A DNA stretch of 64,000 nt. It comes from CAZLDI01 sp964558415. Its GTDB lineage: Bacteria; Chloroflexota; Dehalococcoidia; SM23-28-2; RBG-16-64-32. Below are positions 25,487-33,562 of this stretch, one piece after another. The first letter of the stretch is position 1; each line of letters starts with the position of its first letter. The translations under genes were made by a program, and so were the position numbers. The stretch lies in assembly GCA_964558415.1 (NCBI GenBank), contig CAZLDI010000015.1, positions 26,406 through 90,405 of the forward strand, given 5' to 3'. The notes under the pieces were generated by a model. It did not search any database and was not told where the DNA came from. It saw only the letters and a program-made list of their open reading frames with translations.

Positions 25487-26411
25487 GAAACCACTCGCGT
25501 GTGTCCGCGATGTCCTTGTGCATCTGCGTGATCAAGTCCTGAACGGACTCGAAGCGTTCCTCGCCGCGCAGCCGGTGGAGGACATCGATGCGCATCTCCT
25601 GCCCGTACACATCCTGATCGAAGTCAATGATGAACGTCTCTACCGTCGGCCTGGGTTCAACGGCGAAGGTCGGCCTGATACCTATGCTGGTGCACGACTC
25701 GTAGGCGCTCTCGCGAAGGTAAGCCCGCGTGACGTACACCCCATAAGCCGGCAGCGCTCGGTCAAGGCCGATCGCGACGTTGGCGGTAGGGAAACCCAGG
25801 CTGCGCCCCCGGCGGTCGCCCGCGACGACCGGTCCGCGAAGCGAGAACGGCCTGCCGAGGAGCCGTCCCACTCGGCCCAGGTCGCCCTGCGCCAGCGCCT
25901 GGCGTATCGAACTGGATCCCACTTTCTCGTCGTCCTCGGCCAGCAGCGACGCCACCTCCACGGAGAATCCCAGCGATTCGCCGATCTGCCTCATAACGCC
26001 GATCGTGCCGGCGCGGTTGCGGCCCAGCGCGAAGTCCGGACCGGCGACCAGCAGTCGCATCTCCAGCTCTTCCACGAGCAGCGAAAGGAATTCCTTTGGA
26101 GAAAGCTGCGCAAGCTCGGACGTGAACGCCAGCACGCCAACCGCGTCCAACCCTAACGCCTGTAGCAGCTCCACCCTCTCCTCGAGTGAGGTGAGATACG
26201 TGATCGCGGTACCTGGGCGCAGGACGGCCCGCGGGTGCGGGTTGAACGTCAGCGCCACCGCCGCCAGTTGCTCCCGGCGGGCGCGTTGCAATAGAACATC
26301 CACGAGGTGCTGGTGCCCGCGATGAACGCCGTCGAAGACGCCGATCGTCAGGGCGCAGGGACGTCCCGGCGCCACGCGCGATAGCTCGCGGCGGGCGAGC
26401 GAGACGGTCAC
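25473..26411 (-). CDS. ribF: Bifunctional riboflavin kinase/FAD synthetase
   Basis: 312 residues. The N-terminal FMN adenylyltransferase has ALTIGVFDGVHRGHQ (a cytidylyltransferase-like GxFDGxHxGH motif), FNPHPRAVL and the GPDFALGRNRAG loop. The C-terminal riboflavin kinase (about 185-310) has GDRRGRSLGFPTANV (ATP/flavin loop, PTAN) and PTVETFIIDFD. It converts riboflavin to FMN and FAD in the cytoplasm. The GTG overlaps the stop of the URO-D gene by four bases (GTGA), and its 3' end overlaps the TyrRS-like gene, so the three genes form one unit. Confidence 0.96.
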   Translation of the reverse strand: MTVSLARRELSRVAPGRPCALTIGVFDGVHRGHQHLVDVLLQRARREQLAAVALTFNPHPRAVLRPGTAITYLTSLEERVELLQALGLDAVGVLAFTSELAQLSPKEFLSLLVEELEMRLLVAGPDFALGRNRAGTIGVMRQIGESLGFSVEVASLLAEDDEKVGSSSIRQALAQGDLGRVGRLLGRPFSLRGPVVAGDRRGRSLGFPTANVAIGLDRALPAYGVYVTRAYLRESAYESCTSIGIRPTFAVEPRPTVETFIIDFDQDVYGQEMRIDVLHRLRGEERFESVQDLITQMHKDIADTREWFRVQA

Positions 26412-27400
26412 CTCTGCGCAGCCTCGACCAACGCCCTGAGATTAACGTCCGGCGTGCTGGGATCGACCGAGCAGCCGGGAGCCAGGAGAAAACGACGTCC
26501 GTTTAGCTCCGCCGCCGCTGCCAACGCCTCGCTTCTTACGTCCTCCGCCATGCCCGTGCGAATTGTGGTCTCGTGCCCAACGCCGCCCATCAGCGCGCGG
26601 GCCGTGTGGTTCGCCATCTCCGCGAGCGACGAGTTCCCGGTTCCGTGTACGTCCCAGTGGTACGCAGCGACCGGATAATCCAGCGTTTCCGCCAGGTGGT
26701 TGTTGTTTCGGCAGACGTGCAAGACGTTAAACGGGGCGTCCTTGACCGCGTTCAGCACCGGAACGTCGAACTGACGGCAAAATGTGTCGAAATCGTCGGC
26801 GGAGATGAACTCAGTAGAGCCCCACTCGACCGTCGCGAAGAAGATGCCAGACGCCCCGGCATCAAGACAAGCGCGCGAGTACGCCGCTAGCGTCTGAGCA
26901 ATCGCCTTCAGCGCCACCATTACCTCGTGCGAATCCTCTCGCATCAGGCGCTGCACATACTTCGCCGAGCCAGTGGTCCGGCTCAGGCAGGCGAGGGGTG
27001 CGAAGACCGTCTGGATGAAAGGCGTCTCGTCACTTAGCTCCTTCGCGATCAAGCGGAGCGACTCGAGCTGCTCGGCGAACACACCGGAGACGCCGTCCAG
27101 CGGCTCGATTTTGCGCAGGTCCTCGGGCGAGCTGACGCCCGGCTGCAACAGGTCAGGCTGGCGGTCGTTGTTAGCGGCATAAGCGGCGCCCCACGCCTCG
27201 CCGTAGTACGTGGCGCGGGGGTTGACCTTCACGTAGTCCCAGCCGTAGCGCCGCTGCGCCTCCAACGTGGTCTCTGCCAGTCCCTCAGCCGACCATTCCC
27301 GTGGGAAGTCATGCCACCAGGCGGATACCGGCAGGCGGTCCACCTCATCCCCGCGCAAAGCGGCGAATGAGCGCTGCATCCCGGTCATCGCGGCGGCCAT
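26408..27400 (-). CDS. Uroporphyrinogen decarboxylase (URO-D) superfamily protein
   Basis: 330 residues from the ATG at 27400. TIM-barrel of the URO-D/corrinoid-methyltransferase superfamily: RLPVSAWWHDFPREW, GWDYVKVNPRATYYGE, FAPLACLSRTTG, ASGIFFATVEWGS, LHVCRNNNHL and a C-terminal FLLAPGCSVDPSTP with Cys at the position used by many MtaA/MtbA-like members for zinc. The invariant arginines of true HemE near the N-terminus are not seen, so a methyltransferase-type or unknown role is more likely than haem synthesis. TACACT lies nine bases before the ATG; a GTG at 27439 would add 13 residues. Confidence 0.8.
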   Translation of the reverse strand: MAAAMTGMQRSFAALRGDEVDRLPVSAWWHDFPREWSAEGLAETTLEAQRRYGWDYVKVNPRATYYGEAWGAAYAANNDRQPDLLQPGVSSPEDLRKIEPLDGVSGVFAEQLESLRLIAKELSDETPFIQTVFAPLACLSRTTGSAKYVQRLMREDSHEVMVALKAIAQTLAAYSRACLDAGASGIFFATVEWGSTEFISADDFDTFCRQFDVPVLNAVKDAPFNVLHVCRNNNHLAETLDYPVAAYHWDVHGTGNSSLAEMANHTARALMGGVGHETTIRTGMAEDVRSEALAAAAELNGRRFLLAPGCSVDPSTPDVNLRALVEAAQR

Positions 27401-27409
27401 GGTGAAGCT

Positions 27410-27415
27410 AGTGTA
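27410..27415 (-). promoter_or_regulatory. Putative -10 box (TACACT) of URO-D gene, leaderless type
   Basis: TACACT on the minus strand, nine bases before the ATG at 27400, with no Shine-Dalgarno in between. Confidence 0.38.
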
Positions 27416-27469
27416 CGTGAATGCGCGGGAATCTGCCACCAGCCAGATAGGCTGGTTGACGCGGGCAGT

Positions 27470-27499
27470 TTGCGTCCGCGCGCCAATTCAGCATACACT
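27470..27499 (+). promoter_or_regulatory. Putative promoter of the DEAD-box helicase gene
   Basis: TTGCGT at 27470-27475, 18-base spacer, TACACT at 27494-27499. This leaves a leader of about 80 bases before the TTG start. Confidence 0.3.
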
Positions 27500-27584
27500 G
27501 TATTCAAGTAGTCAACTTCAGTGCCGCTTTTCCCCACCTTCCGCCCCCACTCCATTTTCATTCCAGCCCCGAAAGGATCTGTTT

Positions 27585-28811
27585 TTGCCCTCGTTCCATA
27601 GCTTCAACCTGCGCCCTGCTATTCACAAGGCGCTGTCAGAAATGAATATCGAAACCCCAACACCCATCCAGGAGCGGTCGATCCCTCTGCTCCTTGAAGG
27701 GCGTGACGTCATCGCGCAGGCCCAGACGGGATCCGGCAAGACGCTGGCCTTCGGGCTCCCGATGATCGAGCGCTGCGACTCCTCGCAGCGCGAAGTGCAG
27801 GCGCTGGTCCTGACCCCTACCCGCGAGCTTGCCCGGCAGGTCCGCGATGTGCTCGCGACAACCGCGAAGTACGCCGGCCTCAAGGTCGCCGAACTCTGCG
27901 GTGGGCAACCGTACGGCCCGCAAGAGAAACAGCTCGCAGCGGGCCCTCAGGTGGTTGTCGGCACGCCGGGCCGCATTCTAGACCATCTCAGACAGCGTTC
28001 GCTGCGCCTGGAGCGCCTGCGCATGCTTGTGCTGGACGAGGCGGATGAAATGCTCGATCGCGGCTTCGCGATTGACGTCGAGCGCATTATCGCGATGACG
28101 CCCCGCAGCCGTCAGACAGCCCTGTTCTCGGCCACGACACCGGCCTGGGTACACACCATCGCCGCAAAGCATCTCACCGAACCGGAGACGCTGAGCATCG
28201 ACGCAGAGGAGGGCGAAGAGCTTGACATCGAGCACACCGTTGTGGAGGTGTTCCGAGAGGACAAGTTCCAGGTCCTCCTGAAGCTCCTGAGAGAGCGCAT
28301 CGAAGGTACCACGCTCGTATTCGGGCGCACCAAGCACGGAGTACGCGCGCTGGGCAGGCGCCTCGAGGCGCAGGGATTCAAAGTCGCCGTCCTCCAGGGC
28401 AACCTGAGCCAAGGACAGCGTGATAGGGCGCTGGAGACGTTCCGGTCCGGGCGCGTGCCAATCCTGGTGGCTACAAATGTGGCCGCACGAGGTCTCGATA
28501 TCCTGCACATCGAGCGGGTGATCAACTACGAGCTGCCCGACACGCCCTTGCTCTTCACACACCGCGTCGGGCGCACCGGTCGCATGGGGCGCTCAGGGCG
28601 CGCGATCACATTGGTCAGCGCCGTGGACCTGCCGAAACTACGCGAGATCGAGCGCGGGCTCGGCATTCGCCTGCCGCGTCAGAGCGCGGGCGGCGAGCCG
28701 CGCGCACCGGTGGTGACGTCACAGCCAGCCCAGCAGTCCGCCAGGTCAAACAACAACAAACCATGGGCGCGCCACAGTCGCTGGGGTCGGCCGCGGGCCG
28801 CGGTACGCTAG
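27585..28811 (+). CDS. DEAD/DEAH-box RNA helicase
   Basis: 408 residues. All helicase motifs are visible: Q motif (PTPIQERSIP), I (AQTGSGKT), Ia (PTRELARQ), Ib (GTPGR), II (DEAD), III (SAT), IV-V (LVATNVAARGLDI) and VI (HRVGRTGR). The C-terminal tail is short and basic (SRWGRPRAAVR). It unwinds structured RNA, for instance during ribosome assembly or cold stress. The start is a TTG at 27585 with AAAGGA seven bases upstream; the frame continues upstream but over an AT-rich non-coding leader. Its stop codon is part of the Shine-Dalgarno (TAGGAGG) of the downstream RNA-binding protein gene. Confidence 0.93.
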   Translation: MPSFHSFNLRPAIHKALSEMNIETPTPIQERSIPLLLEGRDVIAQAQTGSGKTLAFGLPMIERCDSSQREVQALVLTPTRELARQVRDVLATTAKYAGLKVAELCGGQPYGPQEKQLAAGPQVVVGTPGRILDHLRQRSLRLERLRMLVLDEADEMLDRGFAIDVERIIAMTPRSRQTALFSATTPAWVHTIAAKHLTEPETLSIDAEEGEELDIEHTVVEVFREDKFQVLLKLLRERIEGTTLVFGRTKHGVRALGRRLEAQGFKVAVLQGNLSQGQRDRALETFRSGRVPILVATNVAARGLDILHIERVINYELPDTPLLFTHRVGRTGRMGRSGRAITLVSAVDLPKLREIERGLGIRLPRQSAGGEPRAPVVTSQPAQQSARSNNNKPWARHSRWGRPRAAVR

Positions 28812-28820
28812 GAGGGCGGA

Positions 28821-29087
28821 CTGAGCCGGCTTTACGTAGGCAACCTCGCCCGGGAGACCAGCGACGCGGAGCTGCGCGCGGCCTTTTCACCGTTCGGCGC
28901 GGTCTCGTCTGTGAAGGTCGTTAGCGATCGGCGGGGGCGACCGAAGGGTTTCGCCTACGTACAGATGGCGGACGAGGCATCCGCAGCCAACGCCATCGCT
29001 TCTCTGCGCGGCGTGCAGTTGAACGGGCGCACAATGGACATCGTCGCGGATTCCGCCCGCAGGGGCGGCCGCCCGCCGCGGCGCTAG
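28821..29087 (+). CDS. RRM-type RNA-binding protein with CTG start
   Basis: 88 residues. It has a single RNA recognition motif with RNP2 (LYVGNL) at the very N-terminus and RNP1 (KGFAYVQM) near residue 48, then a basic tail (RRGGRPPRR). The frame is closed by TAG (28809-28811) directly upstream, and no ATG, GTG or TTG occurs before RNP2. The only possible start that keeps the domain is CTG at 28821, five bases after AGGAGG at 28810-28815. The first downstream GTG would delete RNP2. The helicase stop overlaps the Shine-Dalgarno, so the two are coupled: an RNA helicase with a cognate small RNA-binding protein, as in cold-shock pairs. The role is inferred. Confidence 0.85.
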   Translation: MSRLYVGNLARETSDAELRAAFSPFGAVSSVKVVSDRRGRPKGFAYVQMADEASAANAIASLRGVQLNGRTMDIVADSARRGGRPPRR

Positions 29088-29101
29088 TTCCGGCTTGCCG
29101 C

Positions 29102-29848
29102 TTAGCCGGCGTCGCCTGCCGTGGCTGGCTCCACCGCCGTTTCCACAAGCGCTATATCGCCGAACGGCTTATCCTGCTCCGCCCAGAGGCGGCCCCCCTT
29201 GATCAATTCCAGCACCGCCAGAAACAAAACCACGATCTCCGTGCGAGTGCTGCAGGCTTCCAGTAGACGGCCGAACCCCAGCCGGCCGCGACCGCGGCGC
29301 AAGGCTTCGCTGACCTCCGCCACCTTCTCGTTGATCGTCAGGGGCTCGATGTGAAGGACGCCCTCTTCCGCCTCTGCCGGCTTGCGCGATAGGGCGTCCT
29401 TCACGACGGAGAGCAGCGTGTCCAGCGTTACCCCTTCCAGTCCCGGCGGGAAGGTCATGCCCTTCACCGGCGCCACCCGTCCGTAGGTACGGCGCCCTTC
29501 GTCCTCTATCTGCCGGAAAAGCTCCACAGCGTCCTTAAACCGCTTGTACTCCTCCAGCATCTGAGTCAGCTCACCGGCTGCTTGCTCGACCTGATCTCTC
29601 AGGTCTGCCGGCGGTGGTTCCGCGCTCGGCACGAGGGCGCACGACTTGATATAGAGAAGCTTGGAGCCGACGTTGATAAACTCGGCGAGCATGTCAGGCT
29701 CGATACCCTGCGCTGACTCGATCTCGCGCCAGTACTGGTCATTGACTTCGGCGAGTGAGAGCGCAGTTATGTCCAATTGCTGCTGCTCAATCAGATCAAG
29801 GAGGAGATCAAGCGGGCCGTCGAACCCTTCCACCTTGATCTGCAACAT
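29102..29848 (-). CDS. scpA: Segregation and condensation protein A
   Basis: 248 residues, kleisin subunit of the bacterial SMC condensin. N-terminal MLQIKVEGFDGPLDLLLDLI and the INVGSKLLYIKS segment are diagnostic; the C-terminal winged helix (about 170-240, EIVVLFLAVLELIKGGRLWAEQ) binds the SMC head. The ATG at 29848 fits the usual family start and has TATAAT seven bases upstream; an ATG at 29857 overlaps that box and earlier starts add a non-conserved basic stretch. scpB is not adjacent. Confidence 0.93.
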   Translation of the reverse strand: MLQIKVEGFDGPLDLLLDLIEQQQLDITALSLAEVNDQYWREIESAQGIEPDMLAEFINVGSKLLYIKSCALVPSAEPPPADLRDQVEQAAGELTQMLEEYKRFKDAVELFRQIEDEGRRTYGRVAPVKGMTFPPGLEGVTLDTLLSVVKDALSRKPAEAEEGVLHIEPLTINEKVAEVSEALRRGRGRLGFGRLLEACSTRTEIVVLFLAVLELIKGGRLWAEQDKPFGDIALVETAVEPATAGDAG

Positions 29849-29855
29849 TTCGCCC

Positions 29856-29861
29856 ATTATA
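29856..29861 (-). promoter_or_regulatory. Putative -10 box (TATAAT) of scpA, leaderless type
   Basis: Consensus TATAAT on the minus strand, seven bases before the scpA ATG at 29848. Confidence 0.45.
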
Positions 29862-30004
29862 GTCAGGCGAAACGTCTCCAGCCAAGAGGAACGGTTAATG
29901 CGCGCAGACATTTTAGCTGTCAGAACTCGCGGCTGTCGTCCGCGAACAAGGTTGGCCCACATGCGCATTATAGCCGCCGAAGAAGGGTCGGACCCGCGGA
30001 ACGA

Positions 30005-30034
30005 GTAAGGGCGCAGCGTTTGCTGCGCCCTTAC
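30005..30034. repeat. Perfect 13-bp inverted repeat, GTAAGGGCG family
   Basis: GTAAGGGCGCAGC, four-base loop GTTT, then the exact complement. It lies just downstream of aroF (minus strand). It may serve as an aroF terminator, but no T-run follows on either side. The GTA(A/G)GGGCG ends match other small repeats in the window (6258-6279, 61338-61362, and inside two cyclase genes). Confidence 0.7.
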
Positions 30035-30051
30035 AGTTACGTGCGAACAAG

Positions 30052-31107
30052 CTAGCTAGCCCGGGCTGTCACCTTCTCCTCCTCGACGGGAGGCGCGACA
30101 GGCCGCCCCAGCGCCTCACCCAGGATCCTGACGCGGTCCATCAGCTTAGCAAAGTTCTTCGGCGTGAGCGACTGCGCTCCGTCGGAGAGAGCATGGTCCG
30201 GGTTAGGGTGGACCTCTACGATCAGTCCGTCCGCCCCGGCCGCGATCGCCGCCAGTCCCACCGCCTCCACCAGGTCCCACTTCCCGGTTGCGTGGCTTGG
30301 ATCCCCGATGACGGGCAGGTGTGAAAGCTTCTTGACCAGCGGAATGGCGTTAATGTCGAACGTGAATCGCGTCGCAGTCTCGTACGTGCGAATGCCGCGC
30401 TCGCAGAGGATCACGTCGCGGTTACCGTGAGACAGGATGTACTCCGCGGAGAGCAACCACTCCTCGATCGTGCCAGAAACGCCCCGCTTCAACAGAACGG
30501 GCTTGCCGCTGCGGCCTACTTCATCCAGCAAGGTGAAGTTCTGGGAGTTTCGGGCACCGATCTGAAGTATATCTGCGTACTGAGACACGAGCGCCACGTC
30601 ACGGGCATCCATGACCTCGGTAATGATCGGGAGACCCGTCTCGTTACGCGCCTTCGCCAGAATCTGAAGCCCCTTCTCGCCGTGGCCGCGGAAGGCGTAA
30701 GGGCTGCTGCGCGGCTTGAAGGCGCCGCCGCGCAGGATGTGCGCTCCGGCGGCCTTCACGGCGTGCGCGGCCTCCATCACGTTCTCCTCTGTGTCCACGG
30801 AGCACGGGCCGCCCATCACCACCAGGCTGCCGTTCCCGATCTCCACCTGGCCGACGCGCACCACGGTGTCGTACGGGTTGACCTCGCGGCTCGCAAGCTT
30901 GAACGGCTTGCTGATGCGGACGACGGTGTCCACACCCTCCAGCACGCCCAGCTCGTCGACGAGCTCCGGGTAGACGTGCCCGAGCACGGCGACGACGTTG
31001 CGCTCCTCGCCGTGGATGCGGTGCTCTTTGAACCCCAGCTCTCTAATCGCCTTCTGGACCGCGATTACCTGGTCCTCAGTTGCATCAGTCTTCATAACTA
31101 CGATCAT
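30052..31107 (-). CDS. aroF: 3-deoxy-7-phosphoheptulonate synthase (DAHP synthase, type I-beta)
   Basis: 351 residues; first step of the shikimate pathway (PEP plus erythrose-4-phosphate). An N-terminal ferredoxin/ACT-like regulatory domain (about 1-70, MIVVMKTDATEDQV) precedes the KDO8P-synthase-like barrel: VVMGGPCSVDT, LRGGAFKPRSSPYAFRG, LQIGARNSQNF, LLKRGVSGTIEEWL, PVIGDPSHATGKW and EVHPNPDHALSDGAQSL. The N-terminal domain in this class gives feedback control by aromatic amino acids or by chorismate/prephenate. GAGGGAG precedes the ATG. It follows aroH and trpA in the same direction. Confidence 0.96.
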   Translation of the reverse strand: MIVVMKTDATEDQVIAVQKAIRELGFKEHRIHGEERNVVAVLGHVYPELVDELGVLEGVDTVVRISKPFKLASREVNPYDTVVRVGQVEIGNGSLVVMGGPCSVDTEENVMEAAHAVKAAGAHILRGGAFKPRSSPYAFRGHGEKGLQILAKARNETGLPIITEVMDARDVALVSQYADILQIGARNSQNFTLLDEVGRSGKPVLLKRGVSGTIEEWLLSAEYILSHGNRDVILCERGIRTYETATRFTFDINAIPLVKKLSHLPVIGDPSHATGKWDLVEAVGLAAIAAGADGLIVEVHPNPDHALSDGAQSLTPKNFAKLMDRVRILGEALGRPVAPPVEEEKVTARAS

Positions 31108-31149
31108 GTTTTACTCCCTCGATGTAAGATGCGCCGCTGTGCCTTCCTG

Positions 31150-31521
31150 TTAGCGGCCGTCGTTGTCGATGTCGGGCCGCAGCACCCGCGCGCCCCTCAG
31201 GTAAACGTGCTTGATCTCACCGGCCGGTTGATCTGTATTGACGTGGAGGAGTACTCGCAGACACATCGGTAGCGCGCCTGGTTTGTTCATCTCGTGCCCA
31301 CAGAGCAGCGCCACGTTAGTCCAGCCCATCTCCCTGGCTGCGAGCGCGGGGAACTCAGCGTTGAGGTCCGGGGTGGCGGTGAAGAATGCCGAGGCGACGT
31401 TGTCTACGTCGATCTCGTTGGCCTTCTGCATCGCCGCGAGGAGTTCCCTGGTAGCCTCCAGGATCGCTTCGACCGTGTTCGCGTCTACGGTGGTGGCGCC
31501 CCTCACTCCCCTGGTCAGCAC
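31150..31521 (-). CDS. aroH: Chorismate mutase, AroH type
   Basis: 123 residues, the trimeric AroH fold that converts chorismate to prephenate. Family features: TRGVRGATTVDANT at the N-terminus with the active-site Arg, NVASAFFTATPDLNAEFPA, WTNVALLCGHEM and the C-terminal LPMCLRVLLHVNT followed by HVYLRGARVLRPD. The GTG at 31521 has GGAGGA six bases upstream; an ATG six codons earlier lacks spacing. It stands between trpA and aroF, giving a small aromatic amino acid operon that pairs the branch-point enzyme with DAHP synthase. Confidence 0.93.
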   Translation of the reverse strand: MLTRGVRGATTVDANTVEAILEATRELLAAMQKANEIDVDNVASAFFTATPDLNAEFPALAAREMGWTNVALLCGHEMNKPGALPMCLRVLLHVNTDQPAGEIKHVYLRGARVLRPDIDNDGR

Positions 31522-31645
31522 GCCGGCTCCTCCGGACATCTCCAGACAGAACCCGGCTGGCTAGCTTGCGCCAAAGATACCGGCCCGAGAGCTGCCACGA
31601 TAGATAAGGCCGACGGAATCCCTCCAGGGAAGGACCCGAGCTGCC

Positions 31646-32455
31646 CTACGTAGCTGCTCTCCGCCGGCCGGTGACCACCTCCGCATATTCTCGCAACCTC
31701 GCTTGTCGCTGTGAGGGATCGGCTTTGTCGATCTCCTCGATGATCGCACTACCGATGACGGCGGCGTCTGCGATTCGCCCTACCGCCTCAAAGTGCTTGC
31801 GTGTAGATATACCAAATCCTACCGCGATTGGCAAGGGGGTGCCGGTTCGCACACGATTGATGAACCCTTCCAGCCCCCGCGCAAGCTCCGCGCGAGCGCC
31901 GGTGACGCCGGTCACGCTGACGCAGTAGACGAAGCCGGAGGCGAGCTCCGCCACCCGTTTGATGCGCTCCTCCGTGCTCGTAGGCGCAAGGAGGTAGATC
32001 AACCGCAGATCGTTCGCCAGGCAAGCTTCCCGAAACGCCAGCGACTCCTCCGGGGGAAGGTCCACGGCGATTACACCGTCCGCGCCGGCGCCGGTGGCGT
32101 CCCGCGCGAAACTCTCGAGGCCGTACGCAAGTAGCGGATTATAGTACCCCATCGGGATGATCGCGGTCTCGACGCCATCGGCGCGCAGGGTTCGGATGGT
32201 TCCGAGGCATGTCGCCAACGTGACACCGTTCTGGAGCGCCCGGAAGGAGCTGCGCTGTATGGTGGGACCCTCGGCCAGCGGGTCGGAAAACGGCATCCCC
32301 AGCTCTATGATGTCGGCGCCGCCTTCCACCAGCGCCCGAACCAGGCCCGGTGTGGAGTCGATCTCAGGGTAGCCCACTGTGACGAACGCGACGAAGGCGG
32401 GCCGTCCTTCCTCCTTCGCACGCGAGAACGCTGCCTCAATCCGGCCGCCGGTCAC
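31646..32455 (-). CDS. trpA: Tryptophan synthase alpha subunit
   Basis: 269 residues; cleaves indole-3-glycerol phosphate to indole and G3P. Catalytic Glu in DIIELGMPFSDPLAEGP and Asp in GVIAVDLPPEES are in place; phosphate-site loops FVYCVSVTGVTGAR and PIAVGFGIST are present. The GTG start overlaps the stop of the CPBP protease gene (ACGTGACC), so it is coupled to it. A much longer in-frame reading goes through that gene and is not real. trpB is not in the window, although the alpha subunit normally needs it. Confidence 0.95.
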   Translation of the reverse strand: MTGGRIEAAFSRAKEEGRPAFVAFVTVGYPEIDSTPGLVRALVEGGADIIELGMPFSDPLAEGPTIQRSSFRALQNGVTLATCLGTIRTLRADGVETAIIPMGYYNPLLAYGLESFARDATGAGADGVIAVDLPPEESLAFREACLANDLRLIYLLAPTSTEERIKRVAELASGFVYCVSVTGVTGARAELARGLEGFINRVRTGTPLPIAVGFGISTRKHFEAVGRIADAAVIGSAIIEEIDKADPSQRQARLREYAEVVTGRRRAAT

Positions 32456-33330
32456 GTTGACGCCAGTCCAGCCCCGAAGCTCACAAGGTTGAAGAGAAAA
32501 TGCGCGATGATCGACGCGAAGATAGAGCCGGAGTACGCATACCCAACCGCAAAGAGGGCGCCGACGGCCGCAATCGGCGGAATGATGTAGAACGAGCCCG
32601 GGTTGCCGATGTGAGCCAGGGAGAAGAGGGCGCCGCTCGCCAGGGCGGCGCCGGCCAGACCCCAGCGTCCGCGCAGACCTCCGAATACGAAGCCCCTGAA
32701 GAACACCTCTTCCATCACCGGCGCAAAAAGCAGCGACAGCAGGGCGATGACGACGATCGGGCCCGCGTTCTCGAACGCCTGCTCGGGTAGGTCGGTGTCC
32801 GGTTCGATGCCCACCGCGGCGAGAGCCTGGAAATACGCGATAACGATTGCGTACGCAGTGATGACCAGCGGAACGGCCAGCCAGATGCCCCCGCGGGACG
32901 GCCAGCGCAGGCCCAGGTCCGCCCAGCGCGCGCCGTACTTCCTCACGCTGAAGTTCACCGCGGTGAACAGCAGGAACAGCTCGACGAAGAAACCTGCGCC
33001 AAGTATAACGGCAAGCGCGATGGGTACGTCGTCCAACTTGACCTCCGCCACGATCCGTCGAGCGCAGATGGATAGTCCGCAACCAAGTGGACTGGCGCGA
33101 TCGCCACGAAGGCCCAGGTCCCCAGCCAGCATCGCCGCCAGCAGGGCGGCGGGGATTGATACGGCGAAGATGCCGCCGGCGACCAGGCCGATCGCCCTGG
33201 CCATATCGCCGACGCCCCAGGGCGTCGTCCCGGGCGGACGCTCCGCGGGGCCGGAATCCAGTCTCGCGCCGCAGTTATGACAGTACAGGCTGCCTTCCAT
33301 GACCGGGGCAGCACACTCGAAGCAGACCAT
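32452..33330 (-). CDS. CPBP (CAAX) intramembrane protease with N-terminal zinc ribbon
   Basis: 292 residues. It begins with a zinc ribbon (CFECAAPVMEG, CHNCG) and continues as a multi-helix membrane protein. The Abi/CPBP motifs are complete: EEVFFRGFVFGGLR (motif 1), FSLAHIG (motif 2) and HFLFN (motif 3), the Glu and His residues of the glutamyl intramembrane protease site. AAGGA lies about nine bases before the ATG at 33330, and TACACT is a possible -10 further up. Such proteins process prenylated or small peptide substrates, or confer bacteriocin immunity; the substrate here is unknown. trpA is coupled downstream. Confidence 0.9.
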   Translation of the reverse strand: MVCFECAAPVMEGSLYCHNCGARLDSGPAERPPGTTPWGVGDMARAIGLVAGGIFAVSIPAALLAAMLAGDLGLRGDRASPLGCGLSICARRIVAEVKLDDVPIALAVILGAGFFVELFLLFTAVNFSVRKYGARWADLGLRWPSRGGIWLAVPLVITAYAIVIAYFQALAAVGIEPDTDLPEQAFENAGPIVVIALLSLLFAPVMEEVFFRGFVFGGLRGRWGLAGAALASGALFSLAHIGNPGSFYIIPPIAAVGALFAVGYAYSGSIFASIIAHFLFNLVSFGAGLAST

Positions 33331-33471
33331 CGACAACGTCCTTGATCCAGTGTACGGGATGGGCAACGAGACACGGAACGGGGCAGCAACGGCCGGCCAT
33401 TCACGACTCAGCCCGTTTCGTGTTAAGCTCTCCTTGGCCCGCTCGCGATGAGCGGACAACGGCTTGAATGT

Positions 33472-33548
33472 GGTGGGCGTAGCGTAGCGGTTAACGCGCC
33501 AGGTTGTGGCCCTGGAGATCGAGGGTTCAAATCCCTCCGTCCACCCCA
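33472..33548 (+). tRNA. tRNA-His (anticodon GTG)
   Basis: Acceptor GTGGGCG (33473-33479) pairs with CGTCCAC; anticodon stem CCAGG/CCTGG with loop TTGTGGC gives anticodon GTG at 33506-33508. T arm contains GGTTCAAATCC. The encoded extra G at -1 (33472) faces discriminator C73, the tRNA-His identity pair. CCA is encoded. Confidence 0.97.
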
Positions 33549-33562
33549 ATTTCCGCGCAGTG

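Noticed and set aside
32456..33082. N-terminal extension of trpA
   Set aside because: It lies in the wrong frame of the CPBP protease gene; TrpA homology begins right after the GTG at 32455.
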